From an uncultured Pelagibacteraceae bacterium (GTDB lineage: Bacteria > Pseudomonadota > Alphaproteobacteria > Pelagibacterales > Pelagibacteraceae), in assembly GCA_902516345.1 (NCBI GenBank), contig CABXYJ010000008.1, positions 1 through 35,199 on the forward strand: a DNA stretch of 35,199 nucleotides, in the 5' to 3' direction. The notes beneath the pieces are model-generated. The model was not told the DNA's origin and did no database searches. It saw nothing but the letters and a program-made list of their open reading frames with translations. Position 1 is the stretch's first letter. Every line of letters starts with the position of its first letter. The position numbers and the translations under genes were made by a program. Positions 24,261 through 32,441 of this stretch are shown piece by piece.

Positions 24261-24698
24261 TTATCTTTTAGAAAATTGAAAGCTTCTTCTAGCTTTTTTT
24301 CTACCAGGTTTTTTTCTTTCAACAGCCCTGGAGTCTCGAGTGGTTAGTTTTTCTGTTTTTAAGGTTGATTTAAAACTTTCATCAAACATTACTAAAGCTT
24401 TTGAAATTCCGTGAACCATTGCTCCCGCTTGTCCTGTGTGACCACCACCTTTAACACTACATCTTACGTCATATTGAGTAGCTTGATTAATAACCTCAAA
24501 GGGTCTCACAATTTGCATTTTATGATTTTCATTAGAAAAATAATCACTAAATAATTTTCCATTAACATAAATTTGTCCAGAACCTTTTTTAAGCCAAACT
24601 TTAGCAATAGACTTTTTTCTTCGTCCAGTTGCGTATTTACTCTCTTTAAAATCTAACTTAATTTTTTGTTTTTTTGTGTTAGTTTGTATATTTTCCAT
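24261..24698 (-). CDS. rpsI: 30S ribosomal protein S9
   Basis: A 145-residue ribosomal protein of the small subunit. The body begins YATGRRKKSIAKVWLKKGSG, with the GGGHTGQAGAMVHGISKAL core and the basic C-terminus ARRSFQFSKR that reaches the P-site tRNA. An N-terminal lysine-rich extension of about 20 residues precedes the conserved part. It begins one base after the rplM stop and is surely co-transcribed with it. Confidence 0.97.
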   Translation of the reverse strand: MENIQTNTKKQKIKLDFKESKYATGRRKKSIAKVWLKKGSGQIYVNGKLFSDYFSNENHKMQIVRPFEVINQATQYDVRCSVKGGGHTGQAGAMVHGISKALVMFDESFKSTLKTEKLTTRDSRAVERKKPGRKKARRSFQFSKR

Positions 24699-24699
24699 A

Positions 24700-25158
24700 T
24701 TAATTTCTTAATATATTTTTTTTATTCAATTTTTGTAATTCAATTACTGTAGGATTTTGAGCGGTATGCGGATGTTCGTTACCTGAATAAATTTTTAATT
24801 TAGTTAACTGATTTCTGCCTAAAACTCCACCAGGTAACATTCTCTTAACTGCTAATTTTAAAACTTCGCCAGGTTTTTTTACATGAAGGGATTCTGGAGA
24901 AGACTCTTTTATTCCACCCGGGTGTCCAGTATGTCTAAAATATCTCTTATTTTTAAATTTCTTTCCAGTAAATTTTATCAGTTCAATATTTTTTACAACA
25001 ACAAAATCTCCATCATCCATATGAGGTGTGTAAGATGTTTTGTTTTTTCCTCTTAAAATAATCGAAATAAGAGAGGCTAATCTTCCTACTATCGCATTTT
25101 TAGCATCTATCTCATACCACTTACTATTTATCTCTGCTTTTTTAACAAATTTTGTCAT
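24700..25158 (-). CDS. rplM: 50S ribosomal protein L13
   Basis: A 152-residue large-subunit protein starting MTKFVKKAEINSKWYEIDAK. Family segments are VGRLASLISIILRGKNK, YTPHMDDGDFVVV, the RHTGHPGGIKE loop and AVKRMLPGGVLGRNQL. The frame stays open to an ATG at 25212, but that codon lies upstream of the -35 element of the only good promoter (25169-25197), so I use 25158. With that promoter the mRNA leader would be only a few bases long, i.e. nearly leaderless. First gene of the rplM-rpsI-argC-hom run. Confidence 0.95.
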   Translation of the reverse strand: MTKFVKKAEINSKWYEIDAKNAIVGRLASLISIILRGKNKTSYTPHMDDGDFVVVKNIELIKFTGKKFKNKRYFRHTGHPGGIKESSPESLHVKKPGEVLKLAVKRMLPGGVLGRNQLTKLKIYSGNEHPHTAQNPTVIELQKLNKKNILRN

Positions 25159-25168
25159 GAATGCCGGA

Positions 25169-25197
25169 TTAATACTTACAAATATCCTCAATGTCAA
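25169..25197 (-). promoter_or_regulatory. promoter of rplM operon
   Basis: Minus strand: TTGACA (25192-25197), 17-bp spacer, TATTAA (25169-25174). The predicted start near 25162 is only about 4 bases before the rplM ATG. The -35 is part of an inverted repeat shared with the metY promoter. Confidence 0.6.
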
Positions 25198-25235
25198 TTT
25201 ATTAGATGTCAAAAAATACTATAATAATTGACATT
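25190..25235. repeat. inverted repeat carrying both divergent -35 boxes
   Basis: AATGTCAATT (25190-25199) and AATTGACATT (25226-25235) are perfect reverse complements, 26 bases apart. Each arm contains TTGACA on the outward-reading strand, giving symmetric -35 elements for rplM (minus) and metY (plus). Confidence 0.6.
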
Positions 25236-25256
25236 TTATGTTAATTTCATTTTAAT
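25228..25256 (+). promoter_or_regulatory. promoter of metY, with overlapping palindrome
   Basis: TTGACA (25228-25233), 17 bp, TTTAAT (25251-25256). The palindrome GTTAATT-N7-AATTAAC (25240-25260) covers the -10 and is a possible operator. The predicted leader is about 29 bases, too short for a SAM-II or SAM-V riboswitch of the kind known in SAR11. Confidence 0.55.
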
Positions 25257-25280
25257 TAACAAAATTTATCAAAGTCAAAT

Positions 25281-25286
25281 AAGGAG
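25281..25286 (+). promoter_or_regulatory. strong Shine-Dalgarno of metY
   Basis: AAGGAG five bases before the metY ATG. Most genes in this window have no recognisable ribosome binding site, so this one stands out and fixes the start at 25292. Confidence 0.75.
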
Positions 25287-25291
25287 ATTAA

Positions 25292-26623
25292 ATGACGGAC
25301 AAAAAAAAAGAAACTAGTTCAAAAACATATAAGTTTGACACTTTAAGTTTACATGCTGGATACCAACCACATAAAAATGCAGGCTCGAGACAAGTACCAA
25401 TTTATCAAACAACTTCTTATTTATTTGATGATGTAGACCATGCTGCAGCTCTTTTTAATTTAGAAAGAGGTGGTCATATTTATAGCAGAATATCCAATCC
25501 TACAGTTGCTGTTCTGGAAGAAAGAGTTGCCTCTTTAGAAGGTGGTACAGCAGCTCTGGCAACCTCTTCAGGAATGAGTGCAATCTTTTTAGCTGTGATG
25601 ACTTTATGTGAGGCTGGTGACCATTTAGTTGTCTCATCCCAGCTTTACGGCGGTACTGTAAATTTGTTTAGACTCACATTGCCAAAATTTGGTATTAAAA
25701 CAACGTTTGTTAAACCTAGAGACACAGAAGGTTTTAAAAAAGCAATTCAAAGTAATACTAAAGGAATTTTTGGTGAGCTTGTAGGAAATCCTGGAAATGA
25801 AATTATGAATATGCCTGAAATTGCTAAAATTGCTCATGAAGCTGGCATACCTTTAATGGTTGATGCTACTTATCAAACACCTTATTTATGTAAACCAATT
25901 GAACACGGTGCAGACATTGTTATTCACTCTTTAACGAAATGGATGGCTGGACATGGTTCATCGATGGCTGGAATAATTGTTGAAGGTGGAAAATTTGATT
26001 GGATGCAGAATGATAAATTTCCGACAATGACTAAACCTTATGAAGGTTATCATGGTTTATCTTTTGCTGAAGAATTTGGACCAACAGCATTCACAATGAA
26101 ATCAAGGGCAGAAGGTATGAGAGACTTTGGACCTTGCTTAAGTCCTCAAAATGCTTGGAATGTTTTACAAGGTATAGAAACGTTATCTGTTAGAATGCAA
26201 AAACATTGTTCTAATGCAGAAAAAATGGTCAAATATCTACTAGAGCATGATAGTGTTGCATGGGTTTCTCACCCGAGTGTTCCGGATCACCCTGATCATG
26301 ATTTAGCAAACAAATTATTACCTAACGGTAAAGGATCTATGATCGCATTTGGTATCAAAGGTGGAAAAGAAGCCGGCGAAGCATTTATCAATAATGTTAA
26401 GTTAGCATCTCATTTGGCAAATGTAGGCGATACTCGAACATTGGTAATTCATCCAGCATCAGCAACTCATTCACAAATGGATGAAGCGACTCTAAAATTT
26501 GCTGGTTTATCCCATGATATGATCAGATTGTCTGTAGGTATTGAAGATATAGATGATATAAAGAATGATTTTGAGAATGGATTTAGAGCTGCTAGGAAAC
26601 CTAGACTCGTATCCAATCAATGA
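25292..26623 (+). CDS. metY: O-acetylhomoserine sulfhydrylase (PLP enzyme)
   Basis: A 443-residue Cys/Met-metabolism PLP enzyme of the long MetY type. It would make homocysteine from O-acetylhomoserine and sulfide (or a thiol such as methanethiol), the direct sulfhydrylation route to methionine. Motifs are FDTLSLHAGYQPH, YSRISNPTVAVLEERVASLE, the cofactor lysine Lys216 in IHSLTKWMAGHGSSMAG and the C-terminal VIHPASATHSQ. The MetY-type length (about 430) separates it from the shorter MetB/MetC group. The stop overlaps the alpha/beta hydrolase start (ATGA). Confidence 0.93.
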   Translation: MTDKKKETSSKTYKFDTLSLHAGYQPHKNAGSRQVPIYQTTSYLFDDVDHAAALFNLERGGHIYSRISNPTVAVLEERVASLEGGTAALATSSGMSAIFLAVMTLCEAGDHLVVSSQLYGGTVNLFRLTLPKFGIKTTFVKPRDTEGFKKAIQSNTKGIFGELVGNPGNEIMNMPEIAKIAHEAGIPLMVDATYQTPYLCKPIEHGADIVIHSLTKWMAGHGSSMAGIIVEGGKFDWMQNDKFPTMTKPYEGYHGLSFAEEFGPTAFTMKSRAEGMRDFGPCLSPQNAWNVLQGIETLSVRMQKHCSNAEKMVKYLLEHDSVAWVSHPSVPDHPDHDLANKLLPNGKGSMIAFGIKGGKEAGEAFINNVKLASHLANVGDTRTLVIHPASATHSQMDEATLKFAGLSHDMIRLSVGIEDIDDIKNDFENGFRAARKPRLVSNQ

Positions 26624-27435
26624 AATTTCAAGTAAATAATAACGAAGTTTATGCTTCTACTGGTGGCAGACCATTCGATAAAAACAAACCTTTAATAATT
26701 TTTGTCCACGGCAGTGGATTGACACACATGACATGGGTTTTACAAACAAGATACTTTGCTTTCCATGGCTATAGTGTGCTTGCGTTAGATATGCCAGGTC
26801 ATGGTTTATCTGGTGGAGAAAGTTTAAAATCGATCGAAGATATGGCTGATTGGGTAAGCGATGTAATCGAATCTGTTGGATATAAAGAGGCCTCATTGGT
26901 TGGTCACTCTCAAGGTTGTCTCGTTACTATAGAATGCTCATCTAGAAATCCAGAGAAAATTAAAACGTTAAGTCTAATGGGTGGCGCTGGCGCCATACCA
27001 ATGAATCCAGAATTGCTGGCACTAGCCGAGGACAACAATCCAAAAGCAGTTGAATTAATGATGGATTGGGCACATGGGCCAGCAGGACATTTTGGAGGTC
27101 ATCCTGTTCCAGGCTTGTATCATATAAATACTGGTTCTATGTTAGCAAAAACAAGAACAATAAAAAATACCTTGGGAGTAGATTTTAGAGCTTGTGATAA
27201 CTATAAAAATGGTTTCGAAGCAGCAAAAAATATAAAAATACCCACTCTTTCAATACTAGCCACCGACGATAAAATGTGCCCTGTTAAAGAAGGAAAAAAA
27301 CTGGCAAATTTAATTGATGGCAGTCAGATAGATATAATTGATAATTGTGGGCATATGATGCTGTTAGAGGAAGCTGATAGAGTTTTAAAAGTTTTGAAAA
27401 AATTTATAACTACGCACTATCCAGCAAATAAATAA
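26620..27435 (+). CDS. alpha/beta hydrolase
   Basis: A 271-residue alpha/beta-hydrolase fold protein, cytoplasmic. The nucleophile Ser97 is in LVGHSQGC, the oxyanion-hole region is FVHGSGLTHMTW, the acid is likely in ILATDDKMCPV, and the base His in NCGHMMLLEEAD. It is translationally coupled to metY, so it may act on a metY-related ester or thioester (inference); it lacks the features needed to call it a homoserine acetyltransferase. Substrate unknown. Confidence 0.82.
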   Translation: MKFQVNNNEVYASTGGRPFDKNKPLIIFVHGSGLTHMTWVLQTRYFAFHGYSVLALDMPGHGLSGGESLKSIEDMADWVSDVIESVGYKEASLVGHSQGCLVTIECSSRNPEKIKTLSLMGGAGAIPMNPELLALAEDNNPKAVELMMDWAHGPAGHFGGHPVPGLYHINTGSMLAKTRTIKNTLGVDFRACDNYKNGFEAAKNIKIPTLSILATDDKMCPVKEGKKLANLIDGSQIDIIDNCGHMMLLEEADRVLKVLKKFITTHYPANK

Positions 27436-27450
27436 AGATTATTATTATCT

Positions 27451-28560
27451 ATGAAAAAGAATTTTAGATTTTTTGATAATAGACAAAAATATCTTTTATT
27501 TGTTACTACTACAAATGAAAAAAATAGAATTGCAGACGTTTTAAAACCAATTGTACAAAAATTAAAACCAAAATATCCTGCATTAAAAATTTTTGATGCA
27601 GGTATGGGTGATGGATCTTTGTTAATGAACATTATGAGACAATGTCACCAAAAAATGCCTAATATTCCTTTATTAATTTCAACAAAAGAAATAAGTATGG
27701 AAGATGTAAGACTCGGTCTTGAGAAATTACCTGATAGATTTGTCGAACATAAAAATACTGTTTTTGTAATTTCAAATTTAAATTATGTTGAGTCAACATC
27801 CCTCAGATCTAATAATACTACTAAACAAAAAAAAATGAATTGGAAAATTGTTAAATTAAAAGGAAATTCATCTTTAGATTTTGCTAACCAATTAAGAAAA
27901 TTAAATCGAGGATTTTTAAGTAAAAAATGGCAAATAGAAAGAAACTCAAAAACAGGCAATCCAACTTATAAAGAACCTTCAGTAATAATTATTTATAGAA
28001 AAGATCAAGAATTTACCTTAAAAAATATTATTCCGAAAAAAAATAATGGAAAAAATTATTATGATTTAATTATTGCATCACAACCCTACAGATCAAGAAT
28101 AACTGCTGAAAAAAAGGTAAAATTTGTAATAAAACCAATGATTAATTCTTTGGCAAAAAAAGGAAAATTAATTATTGTTCATGCGTGTGGAAAAGACCCA
28201 GCAAATAAGATAATTAAGAAAATTTGGCCTAAAGAAAACTCATTTCCAACTTTATATAAATCAATATTAAGCTATATAAAAAAGAATACAGAAAAAGAAA
28301 CACTAAATAAATTAAGATTTAAAAAGAAAATAACATTCAGGTATTTGTTAAGAGCTTTGCCAAATGAAGTTTCAGGTGGAATTGCAACTTCTCTCATATT
28401 TTCAGCTTGGAATGCATCTGTTTATGTTAATCAAATATCTGATGAACAAATTATGAAAGCTGAAAAAATTAAAAATTACCAAAAAATAGTCAAAGAAATT
28501 GTAAATAAGAATAAAGGCTTATACTTCAATAACGAAATGTTCATTATTGAAAAAAAATAA
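27451..28560 (+). CDS. SAM-dependent methyltransferase-like protein
   Basis: A 369-residue protein. Near the N-terminus a Rossmann-type motif I, IFDAGMGDGSLLMN (residues 47-60), follows a helix, as in class I methyltransferases, and YYDLIIASQPYRS (about 205) resembles the downstream motif IV region. Between them is a lysine-rich insert. No specific family is recognised. It is 15 bases after the hydrolase gene, so metY, hydrolase and this gene probably form one operon. Target unknown; a role in methionine/SAM-linked metabolism is only inference. Confidence 0.6.
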   Translation: MKKNFRFFDNRQKYLLFVTTTNEKNRIADVLKPIVQKLKPKYPALKIFDAGMGDGSLLMNIMRQCHQKMPNIPLLISTKEISMEDVRLGLEKLPDRFVEHKNTVFVISNLNYVESTSLRSNNTTKQKKMNWKIVKLKGNSSLDFANQLRKLNRGFLSKKWQIERNSKTGNPTYKEPSVIIIYRKDQEFTLKNIIPKKNNGKNYYDLIIASQPYRSRITAEKKVKFVIKPMINSLAKKGKLIIVHACGKDPANKIIKKIWPKENSFPTLYKSILSYIKKNTEKETLNKLRFKKKITFRYLLRALPNEVSGGIATSLIFSAWNASVYVNQISDEQIMKAEKIKNYQKIVKEIVNKNKGLYFNNEMFIIEKK

Positions 28561-29580
28561 TTAGTTAAATCTATTTCTAAACAAAAAATATATTGTAGAT
28601 GTAATGAGAAATATTGAGCTTAACTGGTGCAAGGATGCAACTAATATATTAGCACCACCTATAATTGTTAAAATTCCTAATATAATTTGCAAGATAATAA
28701 TGATTCCAAGAATATTTATTGCTTTAAAAAGTTTTTGAATCTTGTTTTTATAAATATGAATATACAAAATACCATAAACAAATAATATTAAATAAGCCAA
28801 ATTTCTGTGTATAAATTGAACTAGTGATGGATCACTTAGAGCAGTTAACTTAAAGAGATTTAAAAATTGATTATCGTCAGGAAAATAAGAATTTCCCATA
28901 AGAGGCCATGAATTATAAATTTTACCTGCATCCATTCCAGCAACAAAAGCACCAATAATGATTTGAAAAAAAATTAAAAATAAAAACGTCTCAGGCAAAA
29001 AATTTTTTAATTTTTTTTCAAATTTTATATTTTTATGTAAATTTAAGTAACTCCAATAAATTAATGATAGAATTATAAAAGCAAATAACAAGTGTATTGA
29101 TAGTCTAAAATGGCTTACATCTAGATTATTTATTAAACCACTTTGAACCATATACCATCCCAAAAAACCTTGAAAACAAATTAATAAAAAAATTAAATGG
29201 TATTTGTAAGTATTCCTAAAACCCATTTTTATACTGAAATAAATTAATGGGATTAAAAATAATAAACCAATAATCCTTCCAAGGAATCTGTGTCCCCACT
29301 CCCACCAAAAAATAACTTTGAACTCACTTAAAGTCATAGAAAAATTTTGCAGTTTAAACTCAGTAGTTTTTTGATATGAGTAGAAATAATCTTCCCATTC
29401 ATTATTAGTTAAGGGTGGAAAAAAAAACCTTTTAAAAATTCCCATTCAGTTATTGATAAACCAGAATCAGTTAATCTAGTTAGCCCTCCAACAACTATCA
29501 TGCTGGAAACAAGAAAAAAACATTAATAATAACCAATAAGATAGATAATCTCTATATTTATGATTTAATTCATTATACAT
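28561..29580 (-). CDS. ctaA: heme A synthase (CtaA/COX15), interrupted by two frameshifts
   Basis: COX15-type heme A synthase, which oxidises heme O to heme A for cytochrome oxidase in the inner membrane. The intact frame 28561-29445 starts in the middle of the homology ([11 protein letters not shown]) and carries the heme histidines in [24 protein letters not shown] and LHQLSS. The missing N-terminus is just upstream but out of frame: [17 protein letters not shown] from an ATG at 29580, then [18 protein letters not shown] in another frame. Frames switch at a run of seven (29514-29520) and of nine (29419-29427) identical bases. Corrected length is about 339 residues, normal for the family. 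Either assembly errors or a broken gene. Confidence 0.85.
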
Positions 29581-29622
29581 ATTTGTTAGATATATTATTT
29601 ATGAAATATACCAAGAGCGTAA

Positions 29623-29913
29623 ATGTCGCCTGATAATAAAAAAAAACTTAAAAAATTAAGAAAAAAATTAGATATATTAGATAATGATCTACTAAGATTA
29701 ATCAAAAAAAGAACAAATTTAGTAGAAGATGTTTTAAAATTAAAAATTTATAAAAAAGAAATTATCGATAGAAAAAGAATAAAAAAAATTCTTCTAAATA
29801 TAAAAAAAAAATCTTTAAAACTCAACATAGATCCAATAATTACAAAAAGGATTTGGAAAAATATGATATGGTCTTATATTAACTTTGAAAAGAAAAACTT
29901 TAAAAAAAAATAA
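29623..29913 (+). CDS. chorismate mutase, AroQ type
   Basis: A 96-residue all-helical protein of the AroQ chorismate mutase type, which turns chorismate into prephenate for phenylalanine and tyrosine. The N-terminal helix LRKKLDILDNDLLRLIKKRT with its Arg/Lys residues and the following VEDVLKLK match the family; ITKRIWKNMIWSYINFE closes the active site. It is divergent from ctaA and its stop abuts the convergent rpmG stop with no gap. Very lysine-rich. Confidence 0.82.
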   Translation: MSPDNKKKLKKLRKKLDILDNDLLRLIKKRTNLVEDVLKLKIYKKEIIDRKRIKKILLNIKKKSLKLNIDPIITKRIWKNMIWSYINFEKKNFKKK

Positions 29914-30105
29914 CTATTTACTGTGGGGAGGAAGTTTTTTTTCAACAAACATTTCATGTTTACGTGTAGCCGGATTATATTTTTTAACTTTTAGTTTTAT
30001 TTTTGCTTTCTCTCCTCCAGAGGGTTTTTTTACGTAATAAAAGAATGAGCTATCAGGTTTTGATTCTGGAACCAATCTTACTTTAATATGAGTTTTTTTT
30101 GCCAT
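29914..30105 (-). CDS. rpmG: 50S ribosomal protein L33
   Basis: A 63-residue large-subunit protein: MAKKTHIKVRLVPESKPDSS, FFYYVKKP, then KLKVKKYNPATRKHEMFVEK. No cysteines, so it is the zinc-free form. It is 1 base after merR and ends the minus-strand run chaperone-rpmF-plsX-ihfA-merR-rpmG. Confidence 0.92.
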   Translation of the reverse strand: MAKKTHIKVRLVPESKPDSSFFYYVKKPSGGEKAKIKLKVKKYNPATRKHEMFVEKKLPPHSK

Positions 30106-30106
30106 T

Positions 30107-30472
30107 TTATTTTTTTAAATTATTTATTAATTTTGAAATATTTTCTATTTTTAGCTTTAATTCTTGAGCTTTTATAGAGTGATTTAATGTTTCGTCAAGT
30201 TTTAAAAATTCCTTTTTATCTAAAATTTTTTTAACACCATTTAACGTCATACCTTGTTCTTTTAATAGAAAATGTATTTTTTTTAATAACTCGATATTTT
30301 TTTTATCATAATATCTTCTATTCCCATTAAATATTTTTGGTCTAATTTGCTTAAATTCTTTTTCCCAAAAACGGATTGTATGAGTTGGAGACGATTTACC
30401 TTTTTTTGCTTTAAGATCTAGTATTTTTACGACCTCACCTATAGTTTTATAAGCATTATCAAACTTGTTCAT
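30107..30472 (-). CDS. MerR-family transcriptional regulator
   Basis: A 121-residue regulator with an N-terminal winged helix: KTIGEVVKILDLK, HTIRFWEKEFKQIRPK, NGNRRYYDKKNIELL, then MTLNGVKKILDK and a C-terminal coiled-coil segment. This matches the uncharacterised MerR gene found beside ihfA in many Alphaproteobacteria. It has no ligand-binding domain or conserved cysteines, so metal sensing is unlikely. It starts 2 bases after ihfA. Confidence 0.9.
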   Translation of the reverse strand: MNKFDNAYKTIGEVVKILDLKAKKGKSSPTHTIRFWEKEFKQIRPKIFNGNRRYYDKKNIELLKKIHFLLKEQGMTLNGVKKILDKKEFLKLDETLNHSIKAQELKLKIENISKLINNLKK

Positions 30473-30474
30473 TA

Positions 30475-30765
30475 CTATAATACACTGATAATTTCTTTAA
30501 ATTCTTTAGACGGTTTGAACAAAACTACATTTCTTTCGGTAATTTTTTTTTCTTCTTTTGTCTTTGGATTTCGTCCAATACGAGATTTTTTAGATCTTAT
30601 TTTAAAAGTACCAAATGAGGATATTTTTATTTTTCCTGATTTTTGTAAGCTATCAACAATCAAATTAAAGAAATCTTCAATTAAACTTTCGGTTATCTGT
30701 TTGGAATAACCAATCTGCATATAAACTTGATTTATTAAATCTTTTTTAGTTAAATTATGTCTCAT
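30475..30765 (-). CDS. ihfA: integration host factor alpha subunit
   Basis: A 96-residue DNA-bending protein of the HU/IHF family: LTKKDLINQVYMQIGYSK, the KISSFGTFKIRSKKSRIGRN beta-arm entry and NPKTKEEKKI, ending VLFKPSKEFKEII. The position between plsX and merR is the alphaproteobacterial ihfA location. It acts in nucleoid structure and transcription, as a dimer with IhfB, which is not in this window. Confidence 0.92.
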   Translation of the reverse strand: MRHNLTKKDLINQVYMQIGYSKQITESLIEDFFNLIVDSLQKSGKIKISSFGTFKIRSKKSRIGRNPKTKEEKKITERNVVLFKPSKEFKEIISVL

Positions 30766-30768
30766 AAA

Positions 30769-31770
30769 TTAAATATTATTCTTTATTTTATCAATTAAAT
30801 TTCCTTGAATAATCTTACTACAAACTTCTAATGAATTGGAAAATCCAATATAATCTGTTCCACCATGACTCTTCACAACTGGAGCATCTAGTCCAATGAA
30901 TATAGCTCCATTATACAATCTAGGATCAAGTCTTTTTTTAAATTTTTTTAAATTGGAGAAGTTTATTAATGAAGAAATTTTTCCAATAATTGACCCCTTG
31001 AGAGCAAATTTCAACTCATCCATTATAAAGTTTGCAGTGCCCTCTGCAGTTTTAAGAGCTATGTTTCCTGAGAAACCATCTGAAACTATCACGTTTACTT
31101 CACCATCCATGATTTGGTTGCCTTCTATATATCCTGCGAAATTAAAATTTTTATTTTTATTTTCGTTAAGTTTTTGAAAGGTTTCTTTAATTGTTTCGTT
31201 GCCCTTGAGCTCTTCTGTTCCAATATTGAGTAATGCAACATTCGGATTTTTCATTGGATACAAAGATTTGTATAATGATGCTCCCATTATAGAAAAATCA
31301 ACCAAATTTTTGGAGCTACATTCAATGTTAGCACCTAAATCTAAGACTACACTCATACCATTTTTATTCGGCCATAATGCTGACAGAGCAGGTTTATCAA
31401 TATTTTCAATCATTTTTAGATTTAATTTAGAAATTACAAGAAGTGCACCTGTGTTACCTGCAGAAATAACTATATCAGAGTCTTTCTTTTTTACACTTTC
31501 AATTGCTAACCACATACTAGTACCTTTTCCTCTTTTTGCTGCCTCCAAAGGACTATCTGTGCTTTTAACATTTTCATTTGTATCAAAAATTTCATAAAAA
31601 TTTTTATTAATCTTATTATCAATATACTTTGTTATTTCTGATTTATTTCCAAAAATCTGATAAAAATTATTCTTATTTGTGTTATGATTATGAATTATTC
31701 CGTCAACAACTTTTTTTGGAGAACCATCTCCGCCCATTGCATCAATTGCAATCTTAACTGAATCGCTCAT
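30769..31770 (-). CDS. plsX: phosphate acyltransferase PlsX
   Basis: A 333-residue soluble enzyme that makes acyl-phosphate from acyl-ACP for phospholipid synthesis. Family segments are VKIAIDAMGGDGSPKKVVDG, STDSPLEAAKRGKGTSMW, VISAGNTGALLV, NVIVSDGFSGNIALKTAEG and HGGTDYIGFSNS. Length is normal. It is between rpmF and ihfA with 3-18 base gaps. In many Alphaproteobacteria fabH follows plsX at this point; here ihfA follows directly. Confidence 0.95.
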   Translation of the reverse strand: MSDSVKIAIDAMGGDGSPKKVVDGIIHNHNTNKNNFYQIFGNKSEITKYIDNKINKNFYEIFDTNENVKSTDSPLEAAKRGKGTSMWLAIESVKKKDSDIVISAGNTGALLVISKLNLKMIENIDKPALSALWPNKNGMSVVLDLGANIECSSKNLVDFSIMGASLYKSLYPMKNPNVALLNIGTEELKGNETIKETFQKLNENKNKNFNFAGYIEGNQIMDGEVNVIVSDGFSGNIALKTAEGTANFIMDELKFALKGSIIGKISSLINFSNLKKFKKRLDPRLYNGAIFIGLDAPVVKSHGGTDYIGFSNSLEVCSKIIQGNLIDKIKNNI

Positions 31771-31788
31771 CTAATTATTTTAAAGTAT

Positions 31789-31971
31789 TTATTCTTTTGG
31801 GTCTATAACTTGACGACCTTTGTACATGCCGGTTTTTAAATCTAAATGATGAGATAATCTATATTCTCCAGATTTTTTGTCTTCTATTACATTTTTTGAA
31901 GAATACTTCATATTCTGAGCTCTTCTCATCCCTGTTCTTGATGGTGTTTGTTTGCGTTTTGGAACTGCCAT
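31789..31971 (-). CDS. rpmF: 50S ribosomal protein L32
   Basis: A 60-residue large-subunit protein: [20 protein letters not shown], then [20 protein letters not shown] and VIDPKE. It has no zinc-binding cysteines, as usual in Alphaproteobacteria. It is directly upstream of plsX and 2 bases after the chaperone gene, the standard bacterial rpmF-plsX arrangement. Confidence 0.95.
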   Translation of the reverse strand: MAVPKRKQTPSRTGMRRAQNMKYSSKNVIEDKKSGEYRLSHHLDLKTGMYKGRQVIDPKE

Positions 31972-31973
31972 AA

Positions 31974-32441
31974 TTAATCGTTACTTACACTTTTTATGAA
32001 TGAATTAAAAGTTTTTTTTGAAAGATTGTCATCAAAATCATTAAAATATTCAACAATTTTTGTAATATCACCAAAATTTTTTAAGAACTTTGATAGCTTC
32101 TTTTCTTTTTCAATTTGATTGTCAGTTTTCCAAAAATGGATGTCAGAAACTATTGAATGAAATAAATTAATATAGTCTTTCATTTTTTTGTTTATAGATT
32201 GATCTCCATACCCAATTTCTCTAATACTTAATTCAATTTGTCTAAAATTAAAATCGTATAATTCCTGGAGAGTTTTTTTTTCTTCCTTATCTTTAAAATT
32301 TTTAAGTAAAAATGCAAAATGTAATAGAAATAATGAGAGTCTATCTGAAAAAGTATCTTGATTGACCAAATTTGAATATAATTTTTTATTTGTGGTTAAA
32401 TTAATCAAATTATTGTAAATTTTTAAATAATTTTTATTCAT
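31974..32441 (-). CDS. ubiquinol-cytochrome c chaperone-like protein
   Basis: About 155 residues, all helical, resembling the ubiquinol-cytochrome c chaperone (CBP3/UQCC1) family that assists cytochrome bc1 assembly. Supporting segments are [40 protein letters not shown] and [18 protein letters not shown]. The location next to bamE and rpmF is the usual alphaproteobacterial one. The frame is open to 32492, but I choose the ATG at 32441 ([11 protein letters not shown]) because it meets the conserved N-terminus; its start codon overlaps that of the divergent bamE within CATG. Confidence 0.8.
   Translation of the reverse strand: MNKNYLKIYNNLINLTTNKKLYSNLVNQDTFSDRLSLFLLHFAFLLKNFKDKEEKKTLQELYDFNFRQIELSIREIGYGDQSINKKMKDYINLFHSIVSDIHFWKTDNQIEKEKKLSKFLKNFGDITKIVEYFNDFDDNLSKKTFNSFIKSVSND

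Noticed and set aside
25159-25212. Longer rplM start at 25212
   Set aside because: It lies upstream of the predicted promoter, and the conserved L13 N-terminus begins at MTKFVKKAEINSKWYEID.
25200-25291. SAM-II or SAM-V riboswitch upstream of metY
   Set aside because: Expected from SAR11 biology, but the conserved P1/pseudoknot core and GCUAAA-type 3' segment are not found, and the likely promoter leaves a leader of only about 29 bases.
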